From assembly GCF_003990185.1 (NCBI RefSeq), contig NZ_RZHF01000005.1:305952-369951 (forward strand): DNA of 64,000 nucleotides, given 5' to 3'. Shown in pieces: positions 8,614-17,037 of this stretch; the stretch's first letter is position 1; every line of letters starts with the position of its first letter. Position numbers and translations under genes: made by a program. The notes beneath the pieces were generated by a model that did no database searches, was not told the DNA's origin, and saw only the letters and a list, made by a program, of their open reading frames with translations. The stretch comes from Vreelandella nanhaiensis. Its GTDB lineage: Bacteria; Pseudomonadota; Gammaproteobacteria; Pseudomonadales; Halomonadaceae.

Positions 8614-10017
8614 ATGCCTGCTATCAAATCGATAAAAAGTCGACTACTGCTGTGGATTGGCTTGCCGTTTACTGCGCTGGCATGTCTGGCACTTCTTTCA
8701 AGTTACCTGCTGCTGACACGCCAAATTAACGAAACCTTTGACGATATGCTGCTCAATGCAGCCCAGCGGCTGGAAAGGCGCATCTACACGGTGGACGGTG
8801 AACTGCGTATTAACATGCACTACTTCAGCATTAGCACGCTGGGTAGCCGCGGTGAGGGCAAAATATTCTACCGGATGCGGGAGGTCGGCGGCGGGATGAT
8901 TGCCGGCTTTCAAGGCCTGGGTGACCCACCTGTTGACCTTTCAGAGCCGATATTTTATGACATAACGTACGCGGGCAACGAGCTACGCGCCGTCGCTCTG
9001 ATGTTTCCTTTTAACCGAGGCCGCGAGAACGTCAATATTGAAGTGATCGTTGCGGAGTCCAAAGAGGCGCGCTACACGCTGACCAATGATTTCATGGTGA
9101 CACTCGCCGGGTTAACGGTTGTTGCCGGGATTCTTGCCATCACCATTGCTCTACTGGCGATCTATCACGGATTAGCCCCGCTTAATAGCGTGAGCCAGGC
9201 GCTTCGCCGCCGCTCTCCTCACGACCTTCAGCCGCTTGAAGACGACGTCCCAAAAGAAGTTCACCCGCTGATTCTCAGCATTAATCAGCTGATGCTGCGT
9301 ATCCGGCGCAGTATTGAAAGCACACAGCAATTAAATGCCGATGTGTCCCATCAGCTGCGAACGCCCATTTCTGAAATACGTGCGTTAACTGAAATCTCAC
9401 TAAAAACAACTCAGGAACCAGCCATCCGAGCCAACCTTATTGAAATACAGCGTATCTCGGAACACGCCAGCCATACGGTTCAACAGCTTTTAAAATATGC
9501 CAAGACCCGCAGCGAGCTGGTAGATGAAACCCATTTTGAAGCCGTTGATCTGGTAGCTTTATGTCAGGATGCCTGCGCGCAAACAGCAACCAGCATCTAT
9601 CAAAAAGGCCAGGAGCTGTCGTTCGATCAGCCTCATGCTATTCCCAAAGTGATGGGCGACCCGATCCTGCTGCTGTGGCTGGTCATCAACCTGATTGAGA
9701 ACGCAAGCCTGCATGCAGGGGGTGCTGAGTCTTATCAAGGGCCAATCGATATCGCCCTGACAACACAGCAGCAACAGGTAATGTTGACGGTAAGTGACCA
9801 AGGGACCGGCGTGGAAGAAGCACAGCTTGGCAAGCTGACCGAGCGCTTTTTCCGCCACAACCCACACGCGCCCGGTAGCGGTTTAGGCCTGGCCATTGTG
9901 GAGCAGATTGCCACCGCGCACTCCGCCCTTCTCTCTTTTAGCAACAGGCCACAAGGAGGCTTCGCTGTGACGGTGGCGTTTCCCGCTATGCAGCCGCTTG
10001 CTTTGCGATACGAATGA
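8614..10017 (+). CDS. tctE: TctE-like sensor histidine kinase
   Basis: A 467-residue inner-membrane kinase with two helices (about 13-34 and 160-185) around a periplasmic domain of about 125 residues, a short HAMP-like linker, HisKA with H246 (DVSHQLRTPISEIRALTEIS), and an HATPase domain with N box LVINLIENASLHAG and GSGLGLAIVEQIATAHSA. The domain order and the HQLRTP form of the His box fit TctE, which responds to tricarboxylates. The last 32 bases overlap the convergent AbrB-family gene. Together with tctD it probably regulates the facing tctCBA operon. Confidence 0.82.
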   Translation: MPAIKSIKSRLLLWIGLPFTALACLALLSSYLLLTRQINETFDDMLLNAAQRLERRIYTVDGELRINMHYFSISTLGSRGEGKIFYRMREVGGGMIAGFQGLGDPPVDLSEPIFYDITYAGNELRAVALMFPFNRGRENVNIEVIVAESKEARYTLTNDFMVTLAGLTVVAGILAITIALLAIYHGLAPLNSVSQALRRRSPHDLQPLEDDVPKEVHPLILSINQLMLRIRRSIESTQQLNADVSHQLRTPISEIRALTEISLKTTQEPAIRANLIEIQRISEHASHTVQQLLKYAKTRSELVDETHFEAVDLVALCQDACAQTATSIYQKGQELSFDQPHAIPKVMGDPILLLWLVINLIENASLHAGGAESYQGPIDIALTTQQQQVMLTVSDQGTGVEEAQLGKLTERFFRHNPHAPGSGLGLAIVEQIATAHSALLSFSNRPQGGFAVTVAFPAMQPLALRYE

Positions 10018-10996
10018 CCAGCGGGGTCATAAAGATCAGCAGTAGCAGGCGCAGGACATGATGTGACACCACATACACCGGGTCGATATCCATCACCATG
10101 GCGATAACGGCCATCTCTCCCACACCACCAGGAATCAGCGCCAGCAACACCGCCACAAAGGAAAGCTGAGTAATGCTGGCAACCAGCCAGGCCATTAGCG
10201 CCGCGACAATCAGGGCAAACAGTGCATACACCATCCCAAACCGCCCCACGCTGACTACCTGAGACCAATGGGTTCCCGAGAAGCGCGCGCCGACCGAAGA
10301 GCCCAGCACTAAAAAAGCCGTGAACACCACCCAGGTGGGCAGCGAGTAATTCATCCCCAGATTAGCAATGATGGCGCCTGCAGCCATTGGGCCTAAAAAC
10401 TCAGGAATGGGAATACGCAGCAAGCGGGCTAGCCACCAGCAAACCGGGGCCAATAACAGCGGCAGCCCATCCATTAGGGAAAGCGATACGGGCGAGCTTT
10501 GCAGCGTGACATCGTCAACAAAGAAGCTTGCCAACAGTGCCGCCCCTGACACTACGGTGACCAGACGCAACGAGTGCGAAATAGCAATCCATCGCACATC
10601 GCCATTGGCGCGCTCGGCCAGTACCAGAGCCGAATTCATACTCCCTGGGTAGGCGCAAAACATCGCGTCCATTGGCCCTACGCTGGCGCGGGTAAAGATA
10701 AAGTATCCGCCCACCAGCATGAGCCCCATATAGACCAGCATTGCCAGTACACTTGGGTACCACTGCACTAAACTGACCAGTTCACTGGCCTGAATGCGAC
10801 TACCGATAAAAAGTCCCAGCAGGGCAATGGCCACACGGTGCAAGCGCTTATCAACGCCGGTTTTAACACCGCCAAGTGATACCGCCATCACCATAAAAAG
10901 TGCGCCTAGCATCCAGGCCAGAGGCAATGAAAAAAGGGTGGCGATAACGCCACCCAAGCAACCCAAGACTAACGTTCTAAGCGTTTTTTTTGCCAT
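9986..10996 (-). CDS. AbrB-family membrane protein (putative transporter)
   Basis: About 336 residues, almost entirely hydrophobic, with roughly ten membrane helices in two similar halves; each half has the family pattern of a Pro-Leu-A-W-M-L-GALF or IPEFLGPMAAGA segment. The family is often mis-annotated as ammonia monooxygenase or an AbrB regulator. The true role is unknown but the genes frequently accompany TctABC systems. I start at ATG 10996, four bases after the tctA stop, rather than at an upstream GTG inside tctA. It is thus the fourth gene of the tct operon and may assist or replace the tripartite carrier. Confidence 0.75.
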   Translation of the reverse strand: MAKKTLRTLVLGCLGGVIATLFSLPLAWMLGALFMVMAVSLGGVKTGVDKRLHRVAIALLGLFIGSRIQASELVSLVQWYPSVLAMLVYMGLMLVGGYFIFTRASVGPMDAMFCAYPGSMNSALVLAERANGDVRWIAISHSLRLVTVVSGAALLASFFVDDVTLQSSPVSLSLMDGLPLLLAPVCWWLARLLRIPIPEFLGPMAAGAIIANLGMNYSLPTWVVFTAFLVLGSSVGARFSGTHWSQVVSVGRFGMVYALFALIVAALMAWLVASITQLSFVAVLLALIPGGVGEMAVIAMVMDIDPVYVVSHHVLRLLLLIFMTPLVIRIAKQAAA

Positions 10997-11000
10997 TACG

Positions 11001-12509
11001 TTACGCCTGTTTGGCCACACGCCAGGTACTAAAGCGCGCCATTAACGGCTGGCTAAATAGTGAAAACAGCAGGAGTGCGAGAATACCCAGCGTCACCGGG
11101 CGCTCTAAGACGTAGCTGATCTCCCCACCGCTGATCTGATAGGAATGAAGCAGTGATTTCTCAGCAAGCGAACCCAGCAACATACCGATCACAGCGGCAG
11201 GCACCGAATAGCCGTAATGGCGGAATATCCAGCCAATCACCGCAAATACCAGCACGGTGGCAGGACCAGTCATATTGCCGGTTAAGCCAAACGACCCCAT
11301 GACTGCGAGTACCAGTACCGAAGGAATCAGGTAGCGCATGGGTACTTTGACAATGTTGGCCAACAGCGGGATAAACAGCAGGCCCACGATCACCAGCAGG
11401 AACACCTGGGCAAAGTTGGCAAAAATAATTGCGTAGACTACGTCGGTTTGCTGGCGAATAAATTGCGGCCCGCCGGTGATGTTATGCATGGCAAACGCAG
11501 CCAGCATCACCGCAGTTGCCCCTCCGCCGGGAATCCCGAGCGCCAGCAGGGTGGCCATTGAGCCCCCTTCAGAGCTGCTGTTGGCCGCTTCGGACGCCAC
11601 CACGCCCTTCGGGTTACCCTTGCCAAAAGAGTCAGGGTTTCTGTCGCGGCGCTTGGTTTCTATATAAGAAAGCAAGTTGGAAACGGAGGAACCCACACCG
11701 GGCACGGCCCCGACCAGCACACCGATTAAACCACCGCGCAGCATGACCACCGGGTAGCGCATCGCCATCTTGCAGCCTTCAAAAATCTCGCCGATTTTCA
11801 CCTTACGCGCATCGGCGGATTCAACAATGAAGCCTTTGTTGGCAAGTTTGAACAGCTCAGAGGCTGCAAACATACCCATCATGGCCGGAATAACGGGGAT
11901 ACCATCAAGCAGATACGTCTGCCCCATGGTGCCGCGCGCCAGGCCAATTTCACTAAACCCGATGGTACCCGCCAGAAGGCCCACAAAACCCGCCACCAGG
12001 CCTTTAAGTACCTGCTCGCCCTTCAGGCTCGCAATCAGCGTCATGCCCCACAGAATGACCACAAACATTTCGGAAGGGCCGAGCCTCAGCACCAGATAAG
12101 AAAGCGGCTGAATCATGAAAAAGAGCACCAGGTAGCCCATCAGCGCGCCCACCACGGAGGCCGCCAATGCCACGCCTAGCGCCTGGTTATGCTGCCCCTT
12201 GCGCGCCATGGGATAGCCATCAAAGGCGGTAGCAATAGCTGATGAAGTGCCCGGAATATTCATCAGAATGGCGGGGATACCCGCGCCGAACGAACCGCCG
12301 GTAAAAATAGCGGTTAAGAACAGCATGGCCTGAATGAAATCCATGTACATGGTCATGGGCAGGAAGATCGCCATGGCCATGGAAATTTGCAGCCCCGGCG
12401 TTGCACCGAAGATTAACCCCAGCACAATACCGGGTATCACCACGAGCCAAGGGCCAAAATTAGAGAAGAGCAGGTCCAGACCCTGCTGTACTGCGCCAAA
12501 ATCAATCAT
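11001..12509 (-). CDS. tctA: Tripartite tricarboxylate transporter large permease TctA
   Basis: A 502-residue protein of about 12 membrane helices. It carries the family signatures GATPGLQISMAMAIFLPMT near the N-terminus, GIPAILMNIPGTSSAIATAFDGYP (about 79-102), and the repeated version VGAVPGVGSSVSNLLSY and LALGIPGGGATAVMLAA in the second half. It forms the translocation unit with TctB and is fed by the periplasmic receptor TctC, importing a di- or tricarboxylate using the sodium gradient. The start follows the tctB stop by nine bases and has an AGGAGG box. Confidence 0.93.
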   Translation of the reverse strand: MIDFGAVQQGLDLLFSNFGPWLVVIPGIVLGLIFGATPGLQISMAMAIFLPMTMYMDFIQAMLFLTAIFTGGSFGAGIPAILMNIPGTSSAIATAFDGYPMARKGQHNQALGVALAASVVGALMGYLVLFFMIQPLSYLVLRLGPSEMFVVILWGMTLIASLKGEQVLKGLVAGFVGLLAGTIGFSEIGLARGTMGQTYLLDGIPVIPAMMGMFAASELFKLANKGFIVESADARKVKIGEIFEGCKMAMRYPVVMLRGGLIGVLVGAVPGVGSSVSNLLSYIETKRRDRNPDSFGKGNPKGVVASEAANSSSEGGSMATLLALGIPGGGATAVMLAAFAMHNITGGPQFIRQQTDVVYAIIFANFAQVFLLVIVGLLFIPLLANIVKVPMRYLIPSVLVLAVMGSFGLTGNMTGPATVLVFAVIGWIFRHYGYSVPAAVIGMLLGSLAEKSLLHSYQISGGEISYVLERPVTLGILALLLFSLFSQPLMARFSTWRVAKQA

Positions 12510-12518
12510 ATTGCCTCC

Positions 12519-12971
12519 TTAACTGGGTAGCAGTAGCAGCGTCATGGGATAGGGCAGCATTTGGGAGAAAAAGAACGCCACGGCGAGCCCAAAGGCTGCG
12601 CTAAAGCCCACAACCGCTAACCAGTTACGCTCGCCCTTGAGGATCAAAAAGAGCGCAATGAACATCACGGTCGCCACATCAAAACCAAGGGTGTCGAGCG
12701 ATAACACATAGGCGCCAAACAGAACCACGACGGGTAGCGTGTGATGTAACGGCTCTTCATCGGCAGAGATGCTAAATAACGTTCCCTGCTTTAGGCGTAG
12801 CACCAGTTCGATGGCGATAATAAACAGGACAATGACCGAAAGTGGCAGTATCAGCAGTAGATTCTGGGGTTGTGCCGAGACGCTGATCGCATCCAGCAAA
12901 TACCACAGCGTAAAGGAAGCCAGACCGATGAGGACCAGAAAGTCCCCATAGTCGCGTTTCTGTGCAGGCAT
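12519..12971 (-). CDS. tctB: Tripartite tricarboxylate transporter small subunit TctB
   Basis: A 150-residue protein with four membrane helices, at about 12-30, 38-58, 80-110 and 118-148, the usual topology of TctB. Sequence conservation in this family is low, so the call rests on length, topology and position between tctC and tctA. Confidence 0.88.
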   Translation of the reverse strand: MPAQKRDYGDFLVLIGLASFTLWYLLDAISVSAQPQNLLLILPLSVIVLFIIAIELVLRLKQGTLFSISADEEPLHHTLPVVVLFGAYVLSLDTLGFDVATVMFIALFLILKGERNWLAVVGFSAAFGLAVAFFFSQMLPYPMTLLLLPS

Positions 12972-13022
12972 GGTTCAACTCCAGGCTGGCTATATGGAAG
13001 GTAGCCAGCCATGACAGGAAGA

Positions 13023-14039
13023 TCAGTTAAGCAGGTGCGCGTATTTCTCGAACACTTCGTAGTTTTCGCGCATCAGCTCGTTGGCACGCTCAGGTCCAAT
13101 CCAAACACCGCCCATTTCATTGCGCTCTAGGTGTTCTTGAACGTCTTTACGGGCCAGCGCGCTCTGGATGGCTGAAGCGAGTGCTTCAAAGCGCTCAGGG
13201 TGCTGACGTTCAACTTCGCTAGTGACTGCGAAACCGCGCATTGAACCCTGTAATACCGGCACTTCCAGATCCATCGGTGCCAGCGCTTCGTTGATCGGGG
13301 GAGCATCCCACTGGTCAATACGCTCGTCACTTACGATGGCAAGCGGCGTCAGGAACTCACGAATCCCTTCACTGCCCTGAGCACTGATAGAAACGAAATC
13401 CACCTGGCCACCGGCAACCGCCGAGCGGGCTTCACCGCCGCTGTTGTACGTCACCAGGTTAAGGTTTTCTTGAGGAATACCGGCTTCTTCCAGCAGCAAC
13501 CGAATCATTAGGTGGCCTGCTGAGCCTTGAACCACTGCGCCACGCACCTGGCCGCGCTCTTCACGAATTGCCTCCAGCAATGAAGGCAGGTCTTCGTATC
13601 CGCTATCTTTATTAGCGGCAATCAAATCCAGGTCAAACCACTGAAAGTTGATATACGAAAAATCATCAACACTGAAGTTGGCGCCACCGGTAAGGATCGA
13701 GTTGGCCAGATAAGGGGCAAAGGTTGAGGCATAGGTGGTATAGCCGTCGTCCGGCATGTTCAGCACATAGTTAGATGCCACCTGAGTCCCCGCCCCTGGG
13801 CGGTTGGTCACTTGAACAGGCACGCCGATTTCCTCAGCGATGTAGCCTGACATAATACGTGCCAAACGGTCGGCGCTACCGCCGGTACCAAAGCCGACCA
13901 CCATATTGATTGGGCGCTCAGGATAATCATCTGCCGCGGCGGCGGGCATGATTAACGCGAGTGACGCTGCAACAACCGTGGCGCCAGCGAGTAGCGATTT
14001 CATATTGAAGCTAAACGGAGCAAAGTTTTTCTTGGGCAT
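13023..14039 (-). CDS. tctC: Tripartite tricarboxylate transporter substrate-binding protein TctC
   Basis: A 338-residue Bug-family periplasmic receptor. The Sec signal peptide spans about residues 13-36 (core LLAGATVVAASLALIMPAAAA). The mature part shows the family hallmarks YPERPINMVVGFGTGGSADRLAR and VTNRPGAGTQVASNYV. It binds a carboxylate and delivers it to TctAB; the substrate cannot be read from sequence. ATG 14039 has a weak AGAGAA box; ATG 14003 at the signal peptide is an alternative. First gene of the operon. Confidence 0.9.
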   Translation of the reverse strand: MPKKNFAPFSFNMKSLLAGATVVAASLALIMPAAAADDYPERPINMVVGFGTGGSADRLARIMSGYIAEEIGVPVQVTNRPGAGTQVASNYVLNMPDDGYTTYASTFAPYLANSILTGGANFSVDDFSYINFQWFDLDLIAANKDSGYEDLPSLLEAIREERGQVRGAVVQGSAGHLMIRLLLEEAGIPQENLNLVTYNSGGEARSAVAGGQVDFVSISAQGSEGIREFLTPLAIVSDERIDQWDAPPINEALAPMDLEVPVLQGSMRGFAVTSEVERQHPERFEALASAIQSALARKDVQEHLERNEMGGVWIGPERANELMRENYEVFEKYAHLLN

Positions 14040-14284
14040 AGCGCGTTCTCTTTTTTATAGAATTATAAGATGCAAAGCAGGCTACTGCCTGCGGAGGACA
14101 AAGCTATCCCACAAACCTTTCACCAACCTTGCATGACATCAAAAGCCAACTAAAGTCTAACCATATAACTGCTACCCGATAGATACGCCCTCGCCTTCAT
14201 GATCACCGTTATTGCACACTCCATGCATACGGTTTGCACTCCTCCGCCAGATACTGACATCGTCAATTTACCAGGAGGCACATT

Positions 14285-14698
14285 ATGAAAATGTCATTAC
14301 GCCAGATTTTTGCTCCAGCTCTGCTTGCTTTCGCGCTAACACCCCTCGCTTTTGCAGCTCAGGCAAACCCGCATGAAGGTCATGGTTCAGACGTTGACCG
14401 TGAAGCCTTCCACCAGCGCATGGAAGAGCGCCGCCAGGAAGTGTACGACCGCGCCGGATTAAGCGAGGAGCAGCAAACGGCCCTTAACGAGCTTAACGCC
14501 GAACATTACCAGGCCATGCAGACCCTGCGTGAAGAGCACCAGGAAAAAGTAGCGGATATTCTGTCTGAAGAAGAGCGCGAAGCCCTGAAAAACGCCATGA
14601 AAGAAGTGCGCAACGAGCACCGCGGCGAAGGTAAAGGTCACGGCAGGCACGGCCCGCATGATCAGCATGAAGATAATGTGGAAATCGATAGCGAGTAA
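14285..14698 (+). CDS. Spy/CpxP-like periplasmic protein
   Basis: A 137-residue secreted protein: signal peptide to about residue 27 (ALLAFALTPLAFAAQA), then a charged helical domain with two LTxxQ-like turns (LSEEQQTALNELN and LSEEEREALKNAM), as in Spy and CpxP, which are envelope-stress chaperones or regulators. Both ends of the mature protein are His-rich (NPHEGHGSD and GKGHGRHGPHDQHED), suggesting metal binding. ATG 14285 has a strong AGGAGG box, and a clear terminator follows. It is monocistronic and diverges from tctC. Confidence 0.8.
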   Translation: MKMSLRQIFAPALLAFALTPLAFAAQANPHEGHGSDVDREAFHQRMEERRQEVYDRAGLSEEQQTALNELNAEHYQAMQTLREEHQEKVADILSEEEREALKNAMKEVRNEHRGEGKGHGRHGPHDQHEDNVEIDSE

Positions 14699-14724
14699 GC
14701 AGCTGTTAATCGCCTAATATGATC

Positions 14725-14752
14725 AAACGCCCGGCTTATGCAGGGCGTTTTT
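14725..14752 (+). terminator. Rho-independent terminator after the Spy-like gene
   Basis: Perfect 8-bp stem AAACGCCC / GGGCGTTT (14725-14732 and 14743-14750) with a 10-base loop, ending in a T run, 27 bases after the stop codon. Confidence 0.88.
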
Positions 14753-14835
14753 GTATGTGTGTCTTGCTAAAACCTCACCTGCCAGTCCCTCGACTTATAA
14801 AAGCTGATTTGTAGTAAACGCTCAAACAGCGTATT

Positions 14836-14856
14836 TTATATTGAACGTTCATTCAA
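14836..14856. promoter_or_regulatory. Probable BetI operator upstream of betT
   Basis: The segment contains the palindrome TGAACGTTCA (14842-14851) flanked by TTATAT and TTCAA. From memory it matches the E. coli BetI site in the bet promoter at about 19 of 21 positions. It lies 47 bases upstream of the betT start. BetI is the choline-responsive TetR repressor; its gene is not in this window. Confidence 0.65.
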
Positions 14857-14902
14857 AAATAATTCTTTTGATCGCTTGCCTCAACCACAGGAGTCCGCCT
14901 GC

Positions 14903-16951
14903 ATGGCGATAGATACCCCCTCCCTCCCCTCTCGTGACCGTCTTAATCCCGTGGTTTTTCACGGAAGTGTTGCCGGTATTCTGGTTTTCCTTGTATTCAC
15001 CATGCTATTTACCGAACAGGCCGGTAACTTCTTTGATGCTGGGCTTGCCTGGGTAAGCAATACGTTTGGCTGGTATTACATGCTAGCGATTGTGGCTTAC
15101 CTGATTTTTGTCGTGGTCATCGGCATGTCGCGATTTGGCAGGATCCGCCTGGGACCCGATCACGCACGGCCAGAGTTTTCGCTACTGTCGTGGTCAGCGA
15201 TGCTGTTTGCTGCCGGTATCGGTATTGATCTACTGTTCTTTAGCGTTGCCGAGCCCGTTGCTCATTATTTGGCACCGCCTGACTTAACGCCTGAAAGCCA
15301 GGCCGCTATGCGCAATGCCGTCGTTCAAACCTATCTGCATTGGGGCCTATCCGGTTGGGGGCTTTATGTGTTGATGGGTATGGCGCTGGCCTATTTCAGT
15401 TACCGTCACCGCCTACCGCTGGCCATTCGCAGTGCACTCTATCCCCTGCTGGGTAAGCGTATTCATGGGCCTATCGGTAACGCGGTGGATATTACCGCAG
15501 TGGTCTCGACCGTATTTGGTATTGCCACGAGCCTCGGCATTGGTGTCATTCAACTCAACTACGGTCTCACTTATATGTTCGGTGTACCGGAAACGCTAAC
15601 GGTACAGATAATTTTGATTGTTATCGTGGTTGTACTGGCGACCATTTCAGTTGTGACAGGAGTCGAGAAAGGCATTCGCCGTCTATCTGAATTCAATATG
15701 CTGCTGGCCCTTGGCTTGATGCTGTTTGTGCTTTTTTCAGGCGATACGCTGATGCTGCTGAACAAAGTCGTCAATAATGCTGGCGATTACTTATCCGGCT
15801 TTGTTGCGGCAAGCTTTGATACTTACGCCTTTGCCGATGAAAGTGCTCAAGAATGGAAGATGGGCTGGACGATCTTCTTTTGGGGCTGGTGGATCGCATG
15901 GACGCCGTTTGTCGGCCTGTTCCTGGCGCGTATTTCCCGTGGCCGCACTATTCGCCAGTTTGTCACAGGCGCCTTATTTATACCGCTCTCGTTTATGATG
16001 GTATGGATGTCGGTCTTTGGTAACAGCGGTATTGAGCTAGTGGCCAACCAAGGCGTTGCCGCACTTGGCGAGCAGGCCCTTACAACTCCCCAAACCACGA
16101 TTTATACGCTGCTTGAATACTATCCTTACGTGGGTATTACCGCAGTGGTCGTCACCCTTTTGGGAATTGTGTTTTTTGTAACCTCCGCTGATTCCGGTGC
16201 ATTAGTGTTAGCGAATTTCACCTCTATTTTGAGCGACGTTAATCACGACGCGCCTTTTTCACTGCGTATTTTCTGGTCGGCGGTGATTGGCTTGATCACG
16301 ATTGCCCTGTTGATGGCTGGGGGGCTTAATGCGTTGCAAAGTGCAGTGGTAATTAGTGCATTACCATTTTCAGTGGTCATCTTTGCCGTCATGGTAGGGA
16401 TGTACAAAGCGCTTCGACTTGAAGGCAGCAAGGCCGATGCGCGCCATGCAATTACCGGCAGCGCCCCAGGCGGTGATTGGAAAGAGCGCTTGGATCATGC
16501 CCTTGATATCTCAAACCGTGCGGGCGCTGTGGCCACAATTAAACATTCGATTCGCCCGGCGATGACTCAGTTTGCCGAGGAAATTGAGAGGCGTGGTCAG
16601 CCTGCAACCGTGAGTGAGAAGCAGCTAGAAGGCGAAGTACTCCCCAGCCTTATGCTTCAGGTTGATTTTGGCGAAGCCACCAGCTTTGTCTATCAGGTCT
16701 GCCCGCACCGCATGCGCACGCCCAGCTTTATTTCGGCCGATGATGACTTCTATGTACGCTTGGATGTCTATTTGGCAGAAGGTGGCCAGGATAAAGATTT
16801 GAACGGCTATACTCGTGGGCAGGTAATTGGTGACTTAGTAGGTGAATACGAGCGTCATTTACGCTTTCTCAGCCTGGCAGGCGAGCAGTTGGGCACCGTT
16901 CAACCCATGCCCGGCACCGTTGGCGAACTGCCTGAGAACGCTCAGCTTTAA
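14903..16951 (+). CDS. betT: BetT-like choline transporter, BCCT family
   Basis: A 682-residue secondary carrier with 12 membrane helices followed by a cytoplasmic tail of about 170 residues, as in BetT carriers whose tail senses osmolarity. Signatures include MLFAAGIGIDLLFFSVAEP (about 102-120), the Trp-rich helix WTIFFWGWWIAWTPFVGLFLARISRGRTIRQF, and TSADSGALVLANFTS. The GIGID form, rather than GMGIG, points to proton-coupled choline uptake as in E. coli BetT. I start at ATG 14903, nine bases after AGGAG. Uptake feeds glycine betaine synthesis for osmoprotection; the betIBA genes are elsewhere. Confidence 0.9.
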   Translation: MAIDTPSLPSRDRLNPVVFHGSVAGILVFLVFTMLFTEQAGNFFDAGLAWVSNTFGWYYMLAIVAYLIFVVVIGMSRFGRIRLGPDHARPEFSLLSWSAMLFAAGIGIDLLFFSVAEPVAHYLAPPDLTPESQAAMRNAVVQTYLHWGLSGWGLYVLMGMALAYFSYRHRLPLAIRSALYPLLGKRIHGPIGNAVDITAVVSTVFGIATSLGIGVIQLNYGLTYMFGVPETLTVQIILIVIVVVLATISVVTGVEKGIRRLSEFNMLLALGLMLFVLFSGDTLMLLNKVVNNAGDYLSGFVAASFDTYAFADESAQEWKMGWTIFFWGWWIAWTPFVGLFLARISRGRTIRQFVTGALFIPLSFMMVWMSVFGNSGIELVANQGVAALGEQALTTPQTTIYTLLEYYPYVGITAVVVTLLGIVFFVTSADSGALVLANFTSILSDVNHDAPFSLRIFWSAVIGLITIALLMAGGLNALQSAVVISALPFSVVIFAVMVGMYKALRLEGSKADARHAITGSAPGGDWKERLDHALDISNRAGAVATIKHSIRPAMTQFAEEIERRGQPATVSEKQLEGEVLPSLMLQVDFGEATSFVYQVCPHRMRTPSFISADDDFYVRLDVYLAEGGQDKDLNGYTRGQVIGDLVGEYERHLRFLSLAGEQLGTVQPMPGTVGELPENAQL

Positions 16952-16972
16952 ATACACAGGTGTGAGTTTGCA

Positions 16973-17000
16973 AAAACCCCGGCTATTCAGCCGGGGTTTT
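16973..17000. terminator. Bidirectional terminator between betT and the aldehyde dehydrogenase gene
   Basis: Perfect 11-bp stem AAAACCCCGGC / GCCGGGGTTTT with a six-base loop. A/T runs on both sides let it serve the two convergent genes. Confidence 0.9.
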
Positions 17001-17037
17001 CTGTTAATGCCTGCTACTGGTTAACACCTATCTGACG

